DNA of 64,000 nt from Spisula solida. Taxonomy: Eukaryota > Mollusca > Bivalvia > Venerida > Mactridae. Shown here piece after piece: positions 1 to 13,249 of this stretch; positions within the stretch are counted from its first letter, which is position 1; each line of letters starts with the position of its first letter. Both the position numbers and the translations under genes were made by a program. Location: contig OX365959.1 of assembly GCA_947247005.1 (NCBI GenBank), positions 41,261,097 to 41,325,096 on the forward strand. Reading direction: 5' to 3'. The notes below the pieces were generated by a model. That model saw nothing but the letters and a program-made list of their open reading frames with translations. It ran no database searches and was not told the DNA's origin.

Positions 1-2940
1 TTGCAAAAGCTTATAGCCGCCAAAGGCTTATCTTCAAATTCACAACTAAACATTCCTGCAAAGTGCAATTCCCAAAGCGACATTTACGGCGTACTTAAAT
101 CAAAAGTTCATTTACCTACTAAACCGTCACCTTACAGCCCAGCCATTTTTGTACTCAGTGGGTACGGCATATTTATGTTTTTTGTGATCAAACACTGATA
201 TGAGAAATGTTTACAGAAAATAGAATAAAATCAATATGAAATCTTAAAGTTTAACATGACATTCTGCAAGCAATGACCATATTGTCTGACGAACTGTAGT
301 TAAAGCAAAAGAACGGCATGCTCATAGCATTATGAAACACATTACTGTAAAGTTGCATGTCCTTAATTAAAATAATACAGATATACGTGTAACAAGTTTT
401 CTTACACCTACTTTAAGTAAATTGTTCAACACCTTAAGGCTTTCCTTATACATTTTCTGAGCAACTTTTCCAAACACATACTTCAGGTGGAAATGAGTGA
501 GTTCATTGTGTTGCCATTGCATATGATGAGAACATTTGTGGCTGCGTAACATTGGGTTGACCAAATTTAACCAGGTCCGAAATTAAACCAATTGTTACCT
601 TTTGAGCCATTGTCTGTAAAAAAAGTTCCTAACCCATATACAAATTTGGTAAACTTTGATTTATTCCCAATTCAAAGCCGCGTCTTATATCTCCATGCGC
701 GATACCGTGACGTTACTATGACGCCATGCAGTTACCATGGAAAACGCGTTTTGACGTCGTTCCGCGGAACGCAACGGAGTCAAGAAATAGCCCATGCAGG
801 GCTTTATTATAACACGTCAGGTAAGTAGTAGGTGCCATTCGACGCATTATGTAATTTCGAATCCGGTCAGGTAACAATATATATAATTAATCCAATAGCG
901 TGCTAACAAAGCGAACAAAACGTCGAGTCTGGCATTTTTGAGATTTTAAAAAATTATGACGTTTCGACAAATTGCAAAAATTCCACCCGTCAAAAAATGT
1001 TTAAATTTTATTATGTTAAAATGTTGCATACCTGTAACAAAATATCAAATTCATAGAAAAATTGACCTCGCGAAACTCGATCAATATAGTTTTAAAGTTC
1101 TATAGTGTGAACAGAAATTACGTCATTTTTCACTTTGACAATGTTACATAGCGTCAATTATTTTTCTGTGCTGCCGTCCACTGAGGGCAATATGTAAGAG
1201 AAATTAGTCAAGGCTATCGAGAAAATATAATTTTTTATAGTGAATTGATTATTCGACACTGATTCGTTACCCTAAAGTATGATCCAAAAAAGGAACCCAT
1301 TGTATCGCGCGTGTTACTCAATATAAAATGTTTTTTCGCCATTCTTTCTGACGATATTCGTTAATCTTTGATAAATAACATTCTATTGTACATGGTTTAA
1401 TAGAGACATTGCCAAGGGACACCCGCAGTAGGGACGTATTTTGAACTATGAGTTCGAACGGTAATCGCTGTCTTGTTGAAAAGGAGATAGACGTATGCTA
1501 TGATTCCAATACAACTCCCCGGTGTATATATCTGCAGCTCTGACCATCATTTATGCACGGATTTGTATGTATGCAATGCAAACTAAACTCTGAAACAGGA
1601 CAAGATGTGCAAGTTCAATGACCGCTAAATATAGAACGTCCCAATTTAATGGAAACGTACAGTTTTTAGTAGTTACATAATGTGAATAATAGAATCGCCG
1701 TTTCGTCCACCCGACTGCCCGTCCATGCTAGTTCTCTGTAAGTAACTAGTGGGTGAGTTTCAACGACACTGTATTTGTAACTACCTAACATTAAATTTTT
1801 GCACATTCTATTATGTTCCGGTTTTATCTATTTTTATCTATTTTCTGTTACTGCACTTGAGTATTTTCACTCATTGTTTTTTTTTCACGCTATTTCGGAG
1901 CAACAATAATATGAACGGGGTTACTTTTATTACCACCCCACGGCACAAATAGTACAACTGTAAAATAAACAATATGAACCTAGAGTGAGATTCGAACATA
2001 TTATATACGGCGCCATCGCTTTGTAAAAGATAGAGAAGAATTCGACAGTTGTCACATACTTTTGGGCCCCGTTAGGGCACTGATCCTGACCCCTCTGTAT
2101 AGCCTTATATTCTTTCTGTAGAAAAATAAAAACTGTTTGGCGCTAAATGTTATTGCAATTCCACTAGGAATCGTACGGCAATGGCGGGTAGAACCAGTAA
2201 ATTCAGTTTTGTGAAATCTGCGTTCAAAGCCCTCTTTATAGGGGACAAGTGGGCCCAAAAACCTGTGCACGACAAATTCCCGAATTTTGGCATTTAGGTC
2301 GTAAACTACGGAAGGCCGAAATGGCCATCCCGGCGAGTCCGCATAGTACGCTATGGTAGCGGAAAGGGTATAGCATTTTTTGAAAAATGAATTGTATTCG
2401 AATTGACTCTTTATTCGAATACAGGTTCCAATAGCAAGGAGCAATAATCATGCGAATTCTGCTAGTACAGACCCCGAGGTGTGAGACATCAGAAAGCACA
2501 CCCGATGCACACTCTAAGTGTTCTTCACTAGTTTAGATTCTGTCGGTTCAACATTCATTTTCAGTGGGAAATAAATATTTTGGTCAAAGTTTGTGCAATG
2601 TTATATCTCATATTATGGTGGAAACAGTGTTATGTTATTATCGCGTATGCAGTAATACCATTCCATGTGTAAATCATATACATGTACTTATACATACGTA
2701 AAAATGTTAAACTAGATCTACGTGCATGTATTTAAAACCGCAAAGCCTGTTTGTAAAGTAGGAAAAAACGTTTTAATGATAAATTGCGTCACTTATGCTG
2801 TACCATGATCAACATTTGCAAAGTTATCCTATACGTAAATAACTGTCCTAGTCGGAAAACTTATCAAAGGATTAAAAGTCCGAGACAGTTTAACTGCAAG
2901 TTCGAATGTTTTAAATGCTAGTCCCGCGAGATTAGAGTTT
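1..2940. other. No recognisable gene
   Basis: AT-rich sequence with only short random ORFs. I see no splice-site-bounded coding exon, tRNA or element with clear ends. A long open frame at about 2052-2444 (minus) resembles no family I know. Confidence 0.5.
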
Positions 2941-3017
2941 TGTGGTATAACCGGTTTACCGGTTACCGTGGTATCATTTTCCCGCGGTACGATGCCGCGA
3001 TACCCGAAATACCGGTA
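2941..3017. repeat. ACCGGT/GGTA-rich imperfect palindromic patch
   Basis: Short runs of GGTA, ACCGGT and CGCGGTA alternate on both strands over about 75 bases, giving an imperfect self-complementary patch. It stands out from the AT-rich surroundings. No element ends are visible around it. Confidence 0.4.
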
Positions 3018-3664
3018 CTTGATCATCATTATACCCTGCTTCTGATTATATTGAAAGTACCTGCTATAATAGCCAGGTTTCATCGTCTACGAAGTCGTGC
3101 AAGGCCCTACTAGTTCCGCACGACGTGTCTGCGATAACCTCACGGAGAGCATACGATATCATCCCCTGAATATCGTTATAGCTGCAATCGGGCGTTACGT
3201 TGACATGGCTCGAACGCGAAACCTAGTAACATAGAATTCAATATTTATTTGTAGTTATATTATTAGATAAAAAACTTAGTTTCTCATTCAACAATATTTG
3301 CAATGGCAAGTGGCAGAATACATATGTTTGTTCAGAAGATACATTTTAGATGTAAAAATGACGAAACGTCATAGTATTTGGATGTCGACTAGGACCAGCC
3401 CACGTTACATGTACGTTTTAAATGTCATTATTATGTGTACCCTTCTTCGCAGCACGTTCATATGCTATATACGAACTAAGGGATGGTGGCAATTTGTGCT
3501 ACCCGTTTTTCTTTCTGTTAATTAGTTTTTCATCAACACTGATTGTCCGAGCATTAACCTATCATTCCTATAGTAACGTAGGCAATATGATAATGACGTC
3601 ATTCCTAAAGAACATACCAGCGAACTTCAAAAACGCATTAATCGAGTTTCACGAGGTCAGTTTT
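3018..3664. other. No recognisable gene
   Basis: Short open frames only. Nothing with coding character or repeat ends was seen. Confidence 0.4.
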
Positions 3665-3897
3665 TTTTAAATTTTGATATGTTGTTACATAATTCACAAA
3701 GCATTTTGGAAGGAAACTCTGCGATATTTTCAAAAGGAAAAATACAAAGTGCCGAGTACCCGGAGTGATTTAAATTGCTTTTATGCCATAAATCTTTCAT
3801 AAAGCAACCAACAGTGGCTTTCTATTACACAAATACTTGATTAGGTAGGAAAATTACGTCATACAAAAATTTTAGCCAAATCTGTGAGGCAGCACCT
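3665..3897 (-). mobile_element. TTAA-type MITE, truncated copy
   Basis: The last 90 bases match the start of the complete element at 62380-62900 in reverse orientation, including the terminal motif TGTGAGGCAGCACCT followed by TTAA. Weaker similarity continues to about 3665. The opposite terminus is not found, so this copy is truncated or too diverged to follow. Confidence 0.6.
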
Positions 3898-4797
3898 TTA
3901 AAGACAAATTTGATTTATAATTGTTTGTTTGTGTTACATTTTGTACCATGGCAACATTATGGACTAGCAGTAGATTTTTAGTAGTGTTCTAGAATTAGTA
4001 AGAGGAAACAGTATTTACTTTCCCAGATTTGTAGAAGCTGGTGCGATTTTAGTTAACGTTTTTCTTGATAGCAATGAAGAGTTGTCATCTTTTAATGACT
4101 TCTGATTCAAATACAATATCAATACCAATTTTCTACATTATCAGAATATTTTAGGTTCTTGCGCACATGCATTTTCCTGACCTGGCTGTAAATGAAGACA
4201 ATCCACTACAACCATTCTGCATAAAAGTGCTACAAAAACTGAAAAAGTTGTAGAAACATTTACAACTTTCAAAATTCGAAGAATTACGAAGCAAGCTCAA
4301 ACATAAAATGAATCAATGAACTTAATATGAATGTAGACGCCAATAGGAAGTATCCTTACAAATCACCATTTATCGGAACAAATTTACTATAGTTCCAACT
4401 CAAAATTAATCACAGACTTCTTTGTACTAATCATCTTTTAATAAATGAGAATTGAAATAAGCACTGGGTACACTTTCTGTAACAACAAAAGTGAAACTCT
4501 ATAACATCTTTTCTTTGAAAGCCAACCCTCTTCTTCATTTTGGGAAGATATCAAACGATGGTTCAATACTAAATGTCCCGAGATCAGCACTAACTAGACG
4601 GCATTAGACTTACTATTAGGGAACGATAAAATCGATAAAGCCACTACATACATACGTTAGGTTATCAAAAAGAAATGTGACAAATGCTATAATTTGTAAA
4701 GTTTACGTGTTTTAACCATAAAAATATCACGTTCGTTCGGTTGCATTTATTGCCGATTTGTACGTGTAAAGTATATAATGTTCTACTATAAGCAGTA
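3898..4797. other. No recognisable gene
   Basis: AT-rich intergenic sequence without visible coding exons or terminal repeats. Confidence 0.4.
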
Positions 4798-5443
4798 CAA
4801 CTCTCGTTATCTCGAATTTCACGGGACCGTGGAAATTACTTCGACATAACGAAAATTCGAGATAGAATTTTAGGCATCAAAGTTGCAAGTTTTCCAGTTT
4901 CTGTTATTTTACGCCGCCATATTGTTACGGTCGTAAGAACAACATATTCGTGAGAATTGCTTGTTGTGATATTTATTTACATGTATTTCTCCTTGAGAAA
5001 AAGCATTTTATTTTAATTATTATTTTTACAAACAATTGTTCGAGATGACATGTTTATTGATGTTAGTACGTAACCCGAAGCTTTATGACACGTTTGCGCA
5101 AATTGTTGCAAACAAATATTTGTTCAACAATGGAAGACGCGAAAATTACAGGTAAATCGAAGATTTCAGACTGGCGAAGTTTGAAAAACATTCGACGCTA
5201 GTCGAATACGATCAGACTTCGACCCGATTTCGAGATGAACAATAGATTTAAAGTGCAAATTGGTTAATCGGGACCAAAAATAATTCGACATAACGAAAAA
5301 TTCAAGCCAAATTTGAGCCGAAACTTCGAGATGGGTCTCGAGATTTCATATAGACAAAGAAGGAGAAAAATCGGGACTTGAAAAAAACTTCGACATAACG
5401 GAAAATTCGATATAAGCGAGTTCGAGATAACGAGAGTTGACTG
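4798..5443. mobile_element. pogo/Tigger-like non-autonomous DNA transposon
   Basis: Both ends carry inverted copies of CAACTCTCGTTATCTCGAA (the right end has an extra GT, reading CAGTCAACTCTCG inward). Each end is flanked by TA, the target of Tc1/mariner/pogo elements. The subterminal motif CTTCGACATAACG is repeated near both ends and internally. The 646-base element has no transposase ORF. The pogo assignment is from general resemblance of the termini. Confidence 0.75.
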
Positions 5444-5445
5444 TA

Positions 5446-6690
5446 TTACCATTATGTGCTTAAGTCTTGGTTCCATGGATTGTTTTTAATGTGTGTTTTT
5501 ATTAAATACGTGGCATATGGTGTTTGCTGTCCCAGTGAGAATTGTGGACCAATATGTGGTACACATTTTGACATATAAATTGTAACAATCTAGCGGAGCG
5601 TTTCTTCGTACCCAAAATTAAATTCGAGTTTGTATGTAGGGATGTGATGCATGATCAAAGATGTAATAACTTCATTGAAATGTTTTTGCATATAAAGTAA
5701 CATTTGACATACCCTACTGCAATGTGAACTTTTGTTCCAATGGCCCAGTCTCAAATATTAAGGTCACATCTAAAATGTACCGGAACATTCGTCCTATATA
5801 GTGCGCCAAAGAAAAATTTCAGGTTGTGCAAATAGTTAAGGTGCATAAATTATTTCTGAAAAGTACATTGGCACATTAAACTATGATTCAGTGGCGCAAG
5901 TAAGTAGTAGGGATAATATTCTGCACAATACGTTTCTTTGACAAGTCTTGTCAGAGTTGAATATTTTGAGAGAAGTAAGAGGTGAATCGTGTGAACTGTC
6001 CTTTTATAGCAAGAGTGTTTGAGATTTGGATATCTTCATGAAAACCATGCTTGTGCCACTATCAATTGTTATGCCTCACCACTCAAACATTGAATGGTTG
6101 AACAACTATAGTCCGTTTAGTCAGGTCTGTCACTTGTATTCTACAAACATTGCAATATTATAACATTGTATTTTTTTTGTTTAAAACATTCTTATTTGAG
6201 AAAAAGGCAGTGAAGACCCACACCTTGTTCTCTAAGCTGCATAATGATACACACAATACTTATCAAAATAAGACATTAATAAGAATATTTGCAATGTTAT
6301 GTAAAAAGTAACTGACCTGAATAATCGATTTATTCAGTTGTATGTGTATTAAAACTGCAAATAACACATACCTGATGAATGCAATCTCTCTAACACAGAA
6401 GTGTATTTCATAGAATTATTTCTATGAAGATTGGGATACATGTAAATTGCACATTATTATGAATAACATTCACACATTTTATTTTACTCTTACACACACT
6501 ACCACTGTAGTAATGCATGTACAATGTAGTGAATCACCTTATTTTTTATTGTTAACGTATTAGTATTCCTCTGTTGGAATATACGAAATGTTTTGCAATT
6601 TTACACTTTTGTTGTTTTTACACTTTTGATAATAAAACACTATTATGTACGACTAGCTTAACTATGATTTGAACTTTTATATTTGCACTT
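5446..6690. other. No recognisable gene
   Basis: AT-rich sequence with no supported exon, RNA gene or element end. Confidence 0.4.
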
Positions 6691-6699
6691 CCAGCAGCC

Positions 6700-7690
6700 C
6701 TCCTCACTGGATGAGAAGTTTACGTGGCATGAATTCGTTGGATTCTTTTGCTGCTGATGAGTCAGCTGTTGTCTGTCATGTTGTTTTTTGATGATGCTAT
6801 TTCTATTTGGTCACTATGTTCAGTGCTCGGTCCATCACTCGTCCTGAAGCCATCAACACTTTTTCTTATCTAAGTTCTGACCTCAAACACTTATAACAAC
6901 TGTTCCAAATTGCTTCTTTCTATCTCTGATTGAACGTTTCTTCTTACACTCCTGTCACTTTGACTGCAGTAAGTTCAAATATTCGAGTACCGTTGTCTGG
7001 GTGCTGTACCATTCTATTTAAAATCTGGTCTATTTGCCCTGATATTTTCTGCTGAAGAATGTTGACGATTGTGAGAACCTTGGTGTTGTGTCCTTGGTTA
7101 ATTTTTTTCAGGGTTGCTGTCAGCCTTTTCATGAGCAGTTATGTATCCATGCAGTAATGCATGCAGTGAACTAACAGTCCATTCTGTTGTATAATCGTTG
7201 ATGATCTCGAGCTGTAGTTACACATCGTCTGGTAACTTGGTTCTGATCATAGACATAGGAACATCCTGGTTAATGTATAATGGGGTAGTTCTAAACTCCT
7301 GAGATGGCGTTCTATATGGTCAATAAAAATCTCAAACTCTAAACAATGTCGTTTGCACTTGATACATGTAAATTAATCATTTTTTATAATGCATGTCAAC
7401 TACTTGTTGAGCTTCCCCCAAACCTTTGCTTGAGTATTTGAATGGCACTGTTGTAATTGTCATTTGTCAAGGATAATCCTGCTATTGAGTTTCTGGTATC
7501 GCCAAACAATTTACTTTTCCTGATCTACATCTGATAAGCCTTTGTTCAGATAGACCACAGTCTCACATGAGTCCCAGAACTGAAGTCGTTTGAGTTTATC
7601 TCCTCGAAATGAAACCTTAAACAGTTTGTCAATTTTACATAAGATTGTGGTTTAACATTACTCTTACGAGGTTTACCTGTTCTTGTTTTT
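6700..7690 (-). pseudogene. BEL/Pao retrotransposon gag remnant
   Basis: Reading the minus strand from about 7620 down, three frames together give the order expected of a BEL/Pao gag (DUF1759-type) region. First comes RGDKLKRLQFWDSCE near 7600. Then AGLSLTNDNYNSAIQILKQ follows near 7480-7420, then FEIFIDHIERHLRSLEL near 7330-7280, and then PMSMIRTKLPDDV and INDYTTEWTVSSLHALLHGY near 7250-7150. Several frameshifts and stops separate these blocks, so it cannot be functional. No LTRs or pol are visible nearby. The family call rests on these remembered motifs. Confidence 0.6.
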
Positions 7691-7994
7691 GTTGACTTAC
7701 TGTTATGTAACTTGCAGCTGCTCAGAATGAAGCAATGACATGTTTTCTTCTTTTCCCTTTTGGAATTTGCATTTCTTTGAATTATTTTAAATCTAAGTTA
7801 CATTCCATAGGTTAGTCACACAAATTACAACCTGTAACTTTAAATTGTCGCTGTACATTTTCAGCTTATCTAATTACTTGCTTCTTTTACATGTAAACAC
7901 TACAGCGTCCATATTGGCATATTCAATATCTGTTTTCATCAATTCCATTCCTTCTGGAATTGCTTTTGCAATAACATTCATGTATTGTGTTCTT

Positions 7995-8640
7995 TGCCCT
8001 TTGATAAAGGAAACATTAGATATCTTTGATGAGGGGGTATATGGCTTTGTACATGTCGGTCGGTCTGTAGGTCGATCAGGAGGGTTGTCAGTCGGTAGAT
8101 CAAATGGCTTCCGTTCAATTACTCAATAACGCTATCCCTAAAATCCTAAAACTTTACACTGAGGTTGTTTATAAACAATAGCCCCTATGGATTGAAGTTG
8201 AAGTCAGTAGGTCAAAAGTCAAGGCTTTTATGACCTTTACCCTTTCTGACTTTATGGCTACTATGGAGGCATAGGTGTTTTACAAACATGTCTTGTTATT
8301 TACAATATTCCAGATTATTTGACGAAAATCATTTTCAATTAGCTCATATCATTTATGGTGAAATATCCATTTTTCTTTGATCACAATGCCACATTTTATC
8401 ACAAACACTGACTCTTTTATATCAGCCTTTGATAACAAACTATTTTCAGTCGGTCAATTTTCCTGTAGTTCCAGAGAAGAAATCAAACATTTTTATATTC
8501 CTTTGAATTAAATCTTCTTTCACTGAAACTTCCTGGTTTTAAACTGCAAGTATCGTTGACTACTTTATTTCATCAACGGGTATTTTTAAATACATCTCAA
8601 CCTTAAAAGTCAAAACTTTTTTCACCTATTCTCAGATGTT
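7995..8640. repeat. Dispersed repeat with GGTCGGTC tract
   Basis: A GTCGGTCGGTCTGTAGGTC-like tract at about 8057-8097 leads into low-complexity text of the kind commonly dispersed in mollusc genomes. There is no coding potential. The boundaries are approximate. Confidence 0.35.
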
Positions 8641-8912
8641 CATTGTCCTATAGAACTTACTCTACGAATCGCCGATAATCATCCAATACAGAATATTGAA
8701 AATGAAATACCGGGACCGGAATTAGCGCCAAAAATAAAACTATGAAACGCTTATAAGGCTAATATTTTTTTTCAAAATTTTGACAATAATAAAGCATCAG
8801 AAATCGAACGGAAAATTGACGCAATAGACTAAATTCAAAATGTAAAACAAAACTCGGTTGACGAGATCACAAATGAAATCCAAAACCTTGTCATTACCAA
8901 TTAGAAAATAGA

Positions 8913-9173
8913 AACGTTCGGCATGAAACAGGCAGATGGCAAAATATCCCACTGCGTGATAGAAAGTGCCCGTATTGTAACGATCTGGGAGACGAATTTA
9001 ACTTCTTACTTAAATGCAAACAATTAAAACTTATAATAACTAAATGTATCAAACATTATTACTATAACAGACCTAATTTTATCAAATTTACAAAGCTTTT
9101 AAATATAGACAATGAAGTAGAATTATCAAATATCGCATTACTATGTCAGAAGATAATGAACCATTTCAAATAA
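8913..9173 (+). pseudogene. LINE ORF2 C-terminal fragment
   Basis: An 86-codon open stretch ends at TAA 9171-9173. It contains VRHETGRWQNIPLRDRKC, a CPYC...FLLKC cysteine cluster and a downstream RPNFIKFTKLL segment. This matches the C-terminal tail of invertebrate endonuclease/reverse-transcriptase ORFs, where it forms a putative zinc knuckle after the RT. It has no start codon and no RT upstream. Confidence 0.65.
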
Positions 9174-9694
9174 TAGAACAAAACAATACACGCTCCACTA
9201 CTTTGTATTACATGTACATTTTGTTTTTCTTTGTACATATTGACTTGTAAATTATCTCTGTTTTCATTGTGTTTAACTTATATACATGTATTTTGTTTAA
9301 TTACTGTTTCTCTAACATTGTATGTATATGTGTATGTTTATGTATGTGTGTATATGTATACGTATGTATTTATATGTATATAATTTATATATATGTACGA
9401 TTAATATATTCTAATATCATTTCTATCTCGACTTCCCAGTTCTATCCCTTCCTCTATTACTTCATATACTGTGGCCATCTTTTGTTTTGAATGTGATGTA
9501 TACTATTATTTCTGCATGATTACTCCCGATACATTCATGTATCCTAATAGTATTAACACTATTCACTCTTTGTTAATTCATTCCACACTCTATAAACTCA
9601 TCTTTCACCCGCTGACGCTGTTTACTCTCTATATACTTTTAAGAATCTGATGATGTAAATGTTGTTTCTTTTCTCTATTGTTACTTGCTACATA

Positions 9695-10352
9695 CGAGGG
9701 TCATTCAATATATTCGTAGACAATCGTTCTCATTTCATTATAATTGCGTTTTAACAATAATTTCTTATAACATTACGAACAGTAACTTATTACCAACAGT
9801 AAATGCAAGCTTATCTTCAATAATGCAAACTAGTAGCATGTCATCAGCTATCGTATTACCATGGAAACGCGTTACCATCCCCGGCCGACGTAACGTGTAT
9901 GTTTCATTTGTTCAACTAGTTATAAATTCTGATTAAGTCAATATACATTCCGATGTTTCTGCCAGATTATTACAAAATATTATTAAGCCAAGCCTTAATC
10001 CTTAACTTAGACTACATAAGATATTGTGGAAGATATGTTAAATCATATACAATTTGAATGTTTATGTTTATTTCATGTTAATAACATAATTTCATTTCGG
10101 GCTACCATTTGAGAATCACCAAAACGTCAATAACGTCGCTGACGTCAGATAATAAATTGCGGTGTGTGGTGGTACCGGTATGGTGATATTTATATTTTAG
10201 CCATATTTCCTTTAAAAATGCGTTGTTTCACCCAATATTTTCAGCACTTGTGTCCGAAAGGCTGTAGTTTAACGTGATGTAGTTTGTTTTTCTCTGTGTG
10301 ATCGAATGTTAAATTGATTAACACAGTCTACGCATTTATTGAATGACCCACG
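9695..10352. mobile_element. Tc1/mariner-like MITE, nested in LINE 3' end
   Basis: Inverted ends of about 30 bases (left CGAGGGTCATTCAATATATT, right complementary with few mismatches) are flanked by TA on both sides. The element is 658 bases with no transposase. The LINE 3' sequence continues on either side, so the MITE inserted after the LINE did. Confidence 0.8.
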
Positions 10353-10500
10353 TATATGTATTGAAACCATGTAAATGTGTATAGTCGTTTCCATTTTGTC
10401 ACGTGTCAACATTGTCTATGAATTGTATAAAATTGTTTTGCTGATGCTGCCCGATTCGGGACTCATGCGCTTATATGTAAATAAACTTTGAAACTTTAAA

Positions 10501-11029
10501 ACTTCTTTTCTGGTTCGGGGGAACCAAACAATGTGGCGAGTGTTTGTTTATTTGTTTAATTCGTGTCATTCCTATCATTGTTAGAATATTCATGAATTTC
10601 ATTTCAAAATACTTAGAAGATTAACGAACAATTTGAAAGTATTTAGACAATATATTTGTTACTTTACCAATACAACATTGATCATTCATGGTGCATTCAC
10701 TGTATTGTGATTTCAATAATTCTCAAAAGCTTGCCATGGAACAGAATATGTTTCATACTGCTGTCATCTGGAAGTCAAGACTATTTCCAATGCAACTCGC
10801 ATACACTTGTAATAAATAAGACATATTGATATTATTGACGTAATTTGAACTTAGCCTACAGTCAATTAAATCAATCGGATGGGATTCAATTTGAAATCAG
10901 TTTACCTTCACATTCAGGAACTTTCGTAGACTAACTACGTTGCGTGAAAAATAAGGGCACTTTTCCCCGCATTGTTGATCACACCCCGTATGTCTCATGC
11001 ACTGAATTTAATTATTTTGCGTTGCCCTA
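10501..11029. other. No recognisable gene
   Basis: AT-rich intergenic sequence with no supported feature. Confidence 0.4.
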
Positions 11030-11570
11030 AAGTAATCACCTTGTCCGTCCGTCCACATTTTGCATGTTTTTTCTAACATTTTTTATCGACTTCACACTTA
11101 GTAGAGTAATGGCCCTTTGCAATAATCAAATTTTCCTCATTGTTCAGGTTTTTTCATAAAACCGGAAAACCATTGAAGATATCAACTTCAAATTTTGAAC
11201 ATAAGTTCACAACAATTGAACGCTTTTTATAACAAGTTGCATAACTGTGGCTACATGAACAATATGAAATGAATTATGGCCCTTTGTTAAATTCCAATTT
11301 TCCTCATTTTTCATCTTTTTTTCTTCATAACTTCAAAACCATTATTGATATTCAAATGAAACTTGCTATACTTATTGCCCGTGGTAATATGCAACAAACC
11401 TACCTTTGATTAATTTTGACTTATGCCCCTTTCTTTAGCTTCAAAAACTTAAACTTTGGCCATAGTTCAAAAACGCTTCAAGATATTGAAATCGAGCTTA
11501 CCGGTATTGACCTTGACTATAAGTACATGATTGTGGAGCAAAGAGCGACAACTCTAGCTTAAAATTTTTT
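11030..11570. repeat. Degenerate dispersed repeat
   Basis: The phrases ATGGCCCTTTG, CCAATTTTCCTCATT and AAAACCATT-GAT recur at roughly 180-base spacing. This gives a diverged tandem structure of a type often seen dispersed in marine invertebrates. No ORF. Confidence 0.4.
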
Positions 11571-11894
11571 GACTGATTTCAATACTATTCTTCATTATTT
11601 ACCTTCCCCCCACCCTCTTCTGGCATGCTGCCACGTGGTCCTGCTCACGACAGTGATGATTATAGTTTAATCAGGAGATTGTTTATGTATGTTGATTACA
11701 TGTTTTGATTGTAACCAGAATGATTTATTTAATTTATAAAATGTGATTTATTATCCAGCTGCAATAATTAAATTTTTTGTTTGTCTTACTGTTTGATGTT
11801 TGTATATTTTCTCCATTTGTGTACTTAGAAAAAGGACAAAAACAAATCGATCTATAATTATAGATCTTGAATGCATGGACGTCCTTAAATCATG

Positions 11895-12060
11895 GACAGG
11901 TATGCTCCTGTCAACTCCAAGATAATAGTGTTGAGGCCTTATTGTCCCGGTACATCGATGATCTACAAAACGATTTGGGCAAAAATGTCGAATTGCAAAA
12001 TAGACAGTAGGCGATAAGAAATGGAAAGACTGGTCGGTTAAGAATAATCTCTCTGTGTAC
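11895..12060 (+). repeat. Direct repeat partner of 16640-16790
   Basis: The string around GTACATCGATGATCTACAAA and the neighbouring CTCCTGTCAA phrase recur, diverged and in the same orientation, near 16640-16790. With the 12590/16205 pair, this shows the flanks of the SGNH gene share a common repeat. Confidence 0.5.
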
Positions 12061-12067
12061 TAGTATA

Positions 12068-12485
12068 CGAGGTGCTATTGATAAGTTCCAGGAAATGTTT
12101 TACAGACTTTTCGACGTAAGCTAATCGAAATGTTAAGTCGAACGTTTCCGCTTGGTTGTGCGACGCTTTCGAATGCTTGTCAAAGCAACACCGGAAGTGT
12201 ATAGCTTGACGCGATGTATATTTTAATAATAGAAAATATTGCTGGCAGGTGAGGTATGCGTGTCATTTGACTGACTGAATTGAGATTTATTCAGATCGTG
12301 TTAATAATGTATGGTTAGTGAACACGCCGCGCCGGGTCATCATATCTGACGTTACCATGGCAGCATGCATTTGATTAATATTACAATATACATCATCAAT
12401 TGATTTATTTAAATGCCAAATTTGAAACATTTTGAACAAACTTAACATTATAGAGCCTTTTTCCTGGAACTCAAAAACCCCTTCG
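12068..12485. mobile_element. Tc1/mariner-like MITE
   Basis: The left end CGAGGTGCTATTGATAAGTT and the following TCCAGGAA are inverted at the right end (TTCCTGGAACTC...CTTCG). TA flanks both sides. The element is 418 bases with no ORF. The outer CGAGG resembles the other mariner-like MITEs in this window, but the inner terminal bases differ. Confidence 0.7.
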
Positions 12486-12589
12486 TATATTGAACACCTC
12501 TAGTATTTACACTATGCAGTCCATGTGTTTAAATTGTAGACACAATAAACAGACAAACCTCAGTTATCGTATATTTCTTATGTAGTCCT

Positions 12590-13000
12590 CAGGGATACCT
12601 GATTGTAATGTTTTAAATTTATAATGGAAATCCCATGTACATAGAGTCGATCATATTTATTCCCCTAACACGGTCGGAGAACAAATATGCAGAACATATT
12701 AGTAATATACCATGAAGCTTATGAATTGTTTCTCCATTATGAGATAATTCGTCATTAATATGCTCCAATAAGTTAATAATACAAATAGTATTCATAATTA
12801 ACATAAATAATGAACAATGCTAAATATAATACACCTTCGATTCAAAGTGCGTTAAAACGTCAAAAGAGCTATCACTGGTCGGGATGAAGGTCCTCAGATA
12901 TTGCGTGAAAAGTAGAAAAATCGACTGCACATTTCAGATGTTGATGTACTGGACTTCACGATTAAGAATATTCTCTCAGTGCACACATTCAACATCTCTA
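12590..13000 (+). repeat. Long direct repeat, copy 1 (upstream of SGNH gene)
   Basis: This stretch aligns over about 400 bases with 16205-16620 in the same orientation. Shared landmarks are GGGATACCTGATTG, AATGGAAATCCCA, CGGTCGGAGAA/CGATCGGAGAA and TTCAGATNTNGATGTA. A second partial start of the unit lies at 13120-13230. No TG...CA ends, primer site or polypurine tract were found, so I do not call it an LTR. Confidence 0.6.
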
Positions 13001-13249
13001 GAATTGACACCGTGCGGTGTCTGTATTTTCATATTTAGACACGAGAAACGGATGGATCCCAGTTTAACTGCATTTCTTATTTATAGTGTGACATTTTATA
13101 TTTAACTCAGACGTGGAGTCATAGACTACGTATGGTTTAAAACTAATCGGGAATTTTACTTTTAAATTTATAAATATTGGGATACCTGATTTCATTGTTC
13201 TAAATTCATAATGGAAGTCCCATGTAGTCTACCATACATATACCTCTTA

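Larger units (their letters stand above)
8690..10500 (+). mobile_element. Internally deleted non-LTR retrotransposon
   Basis: The 5' part (8690-8900) translates, with stops, to a hydrophilic linker typical of the segment between endonuclease and RT (NFDNNKASEIERKIDAID, NSVDEITNEIQNL). It passes directly into the C-terminal zinc-knuckle-like region at 8913. The whole RT core is therefore missing. The 3' end is near 10500, after GTAAATAAACTTTGAAACTTT. A mariner-like MITE (9695-10352) interrupts the 3' untranslated part. Confidence 0.6.

Noticed and set aside
1..198. Open frame reaching the window start
   Set aside because: No ATG, no recognisable domain and no splice signal; likely chance in AT-rich sequence.
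2052..2499. 130-residue minus-strand open frame with an overlapping second frame
   Set aside because: Composition and sequence match no family I know, and no promoter or splice context supports it.
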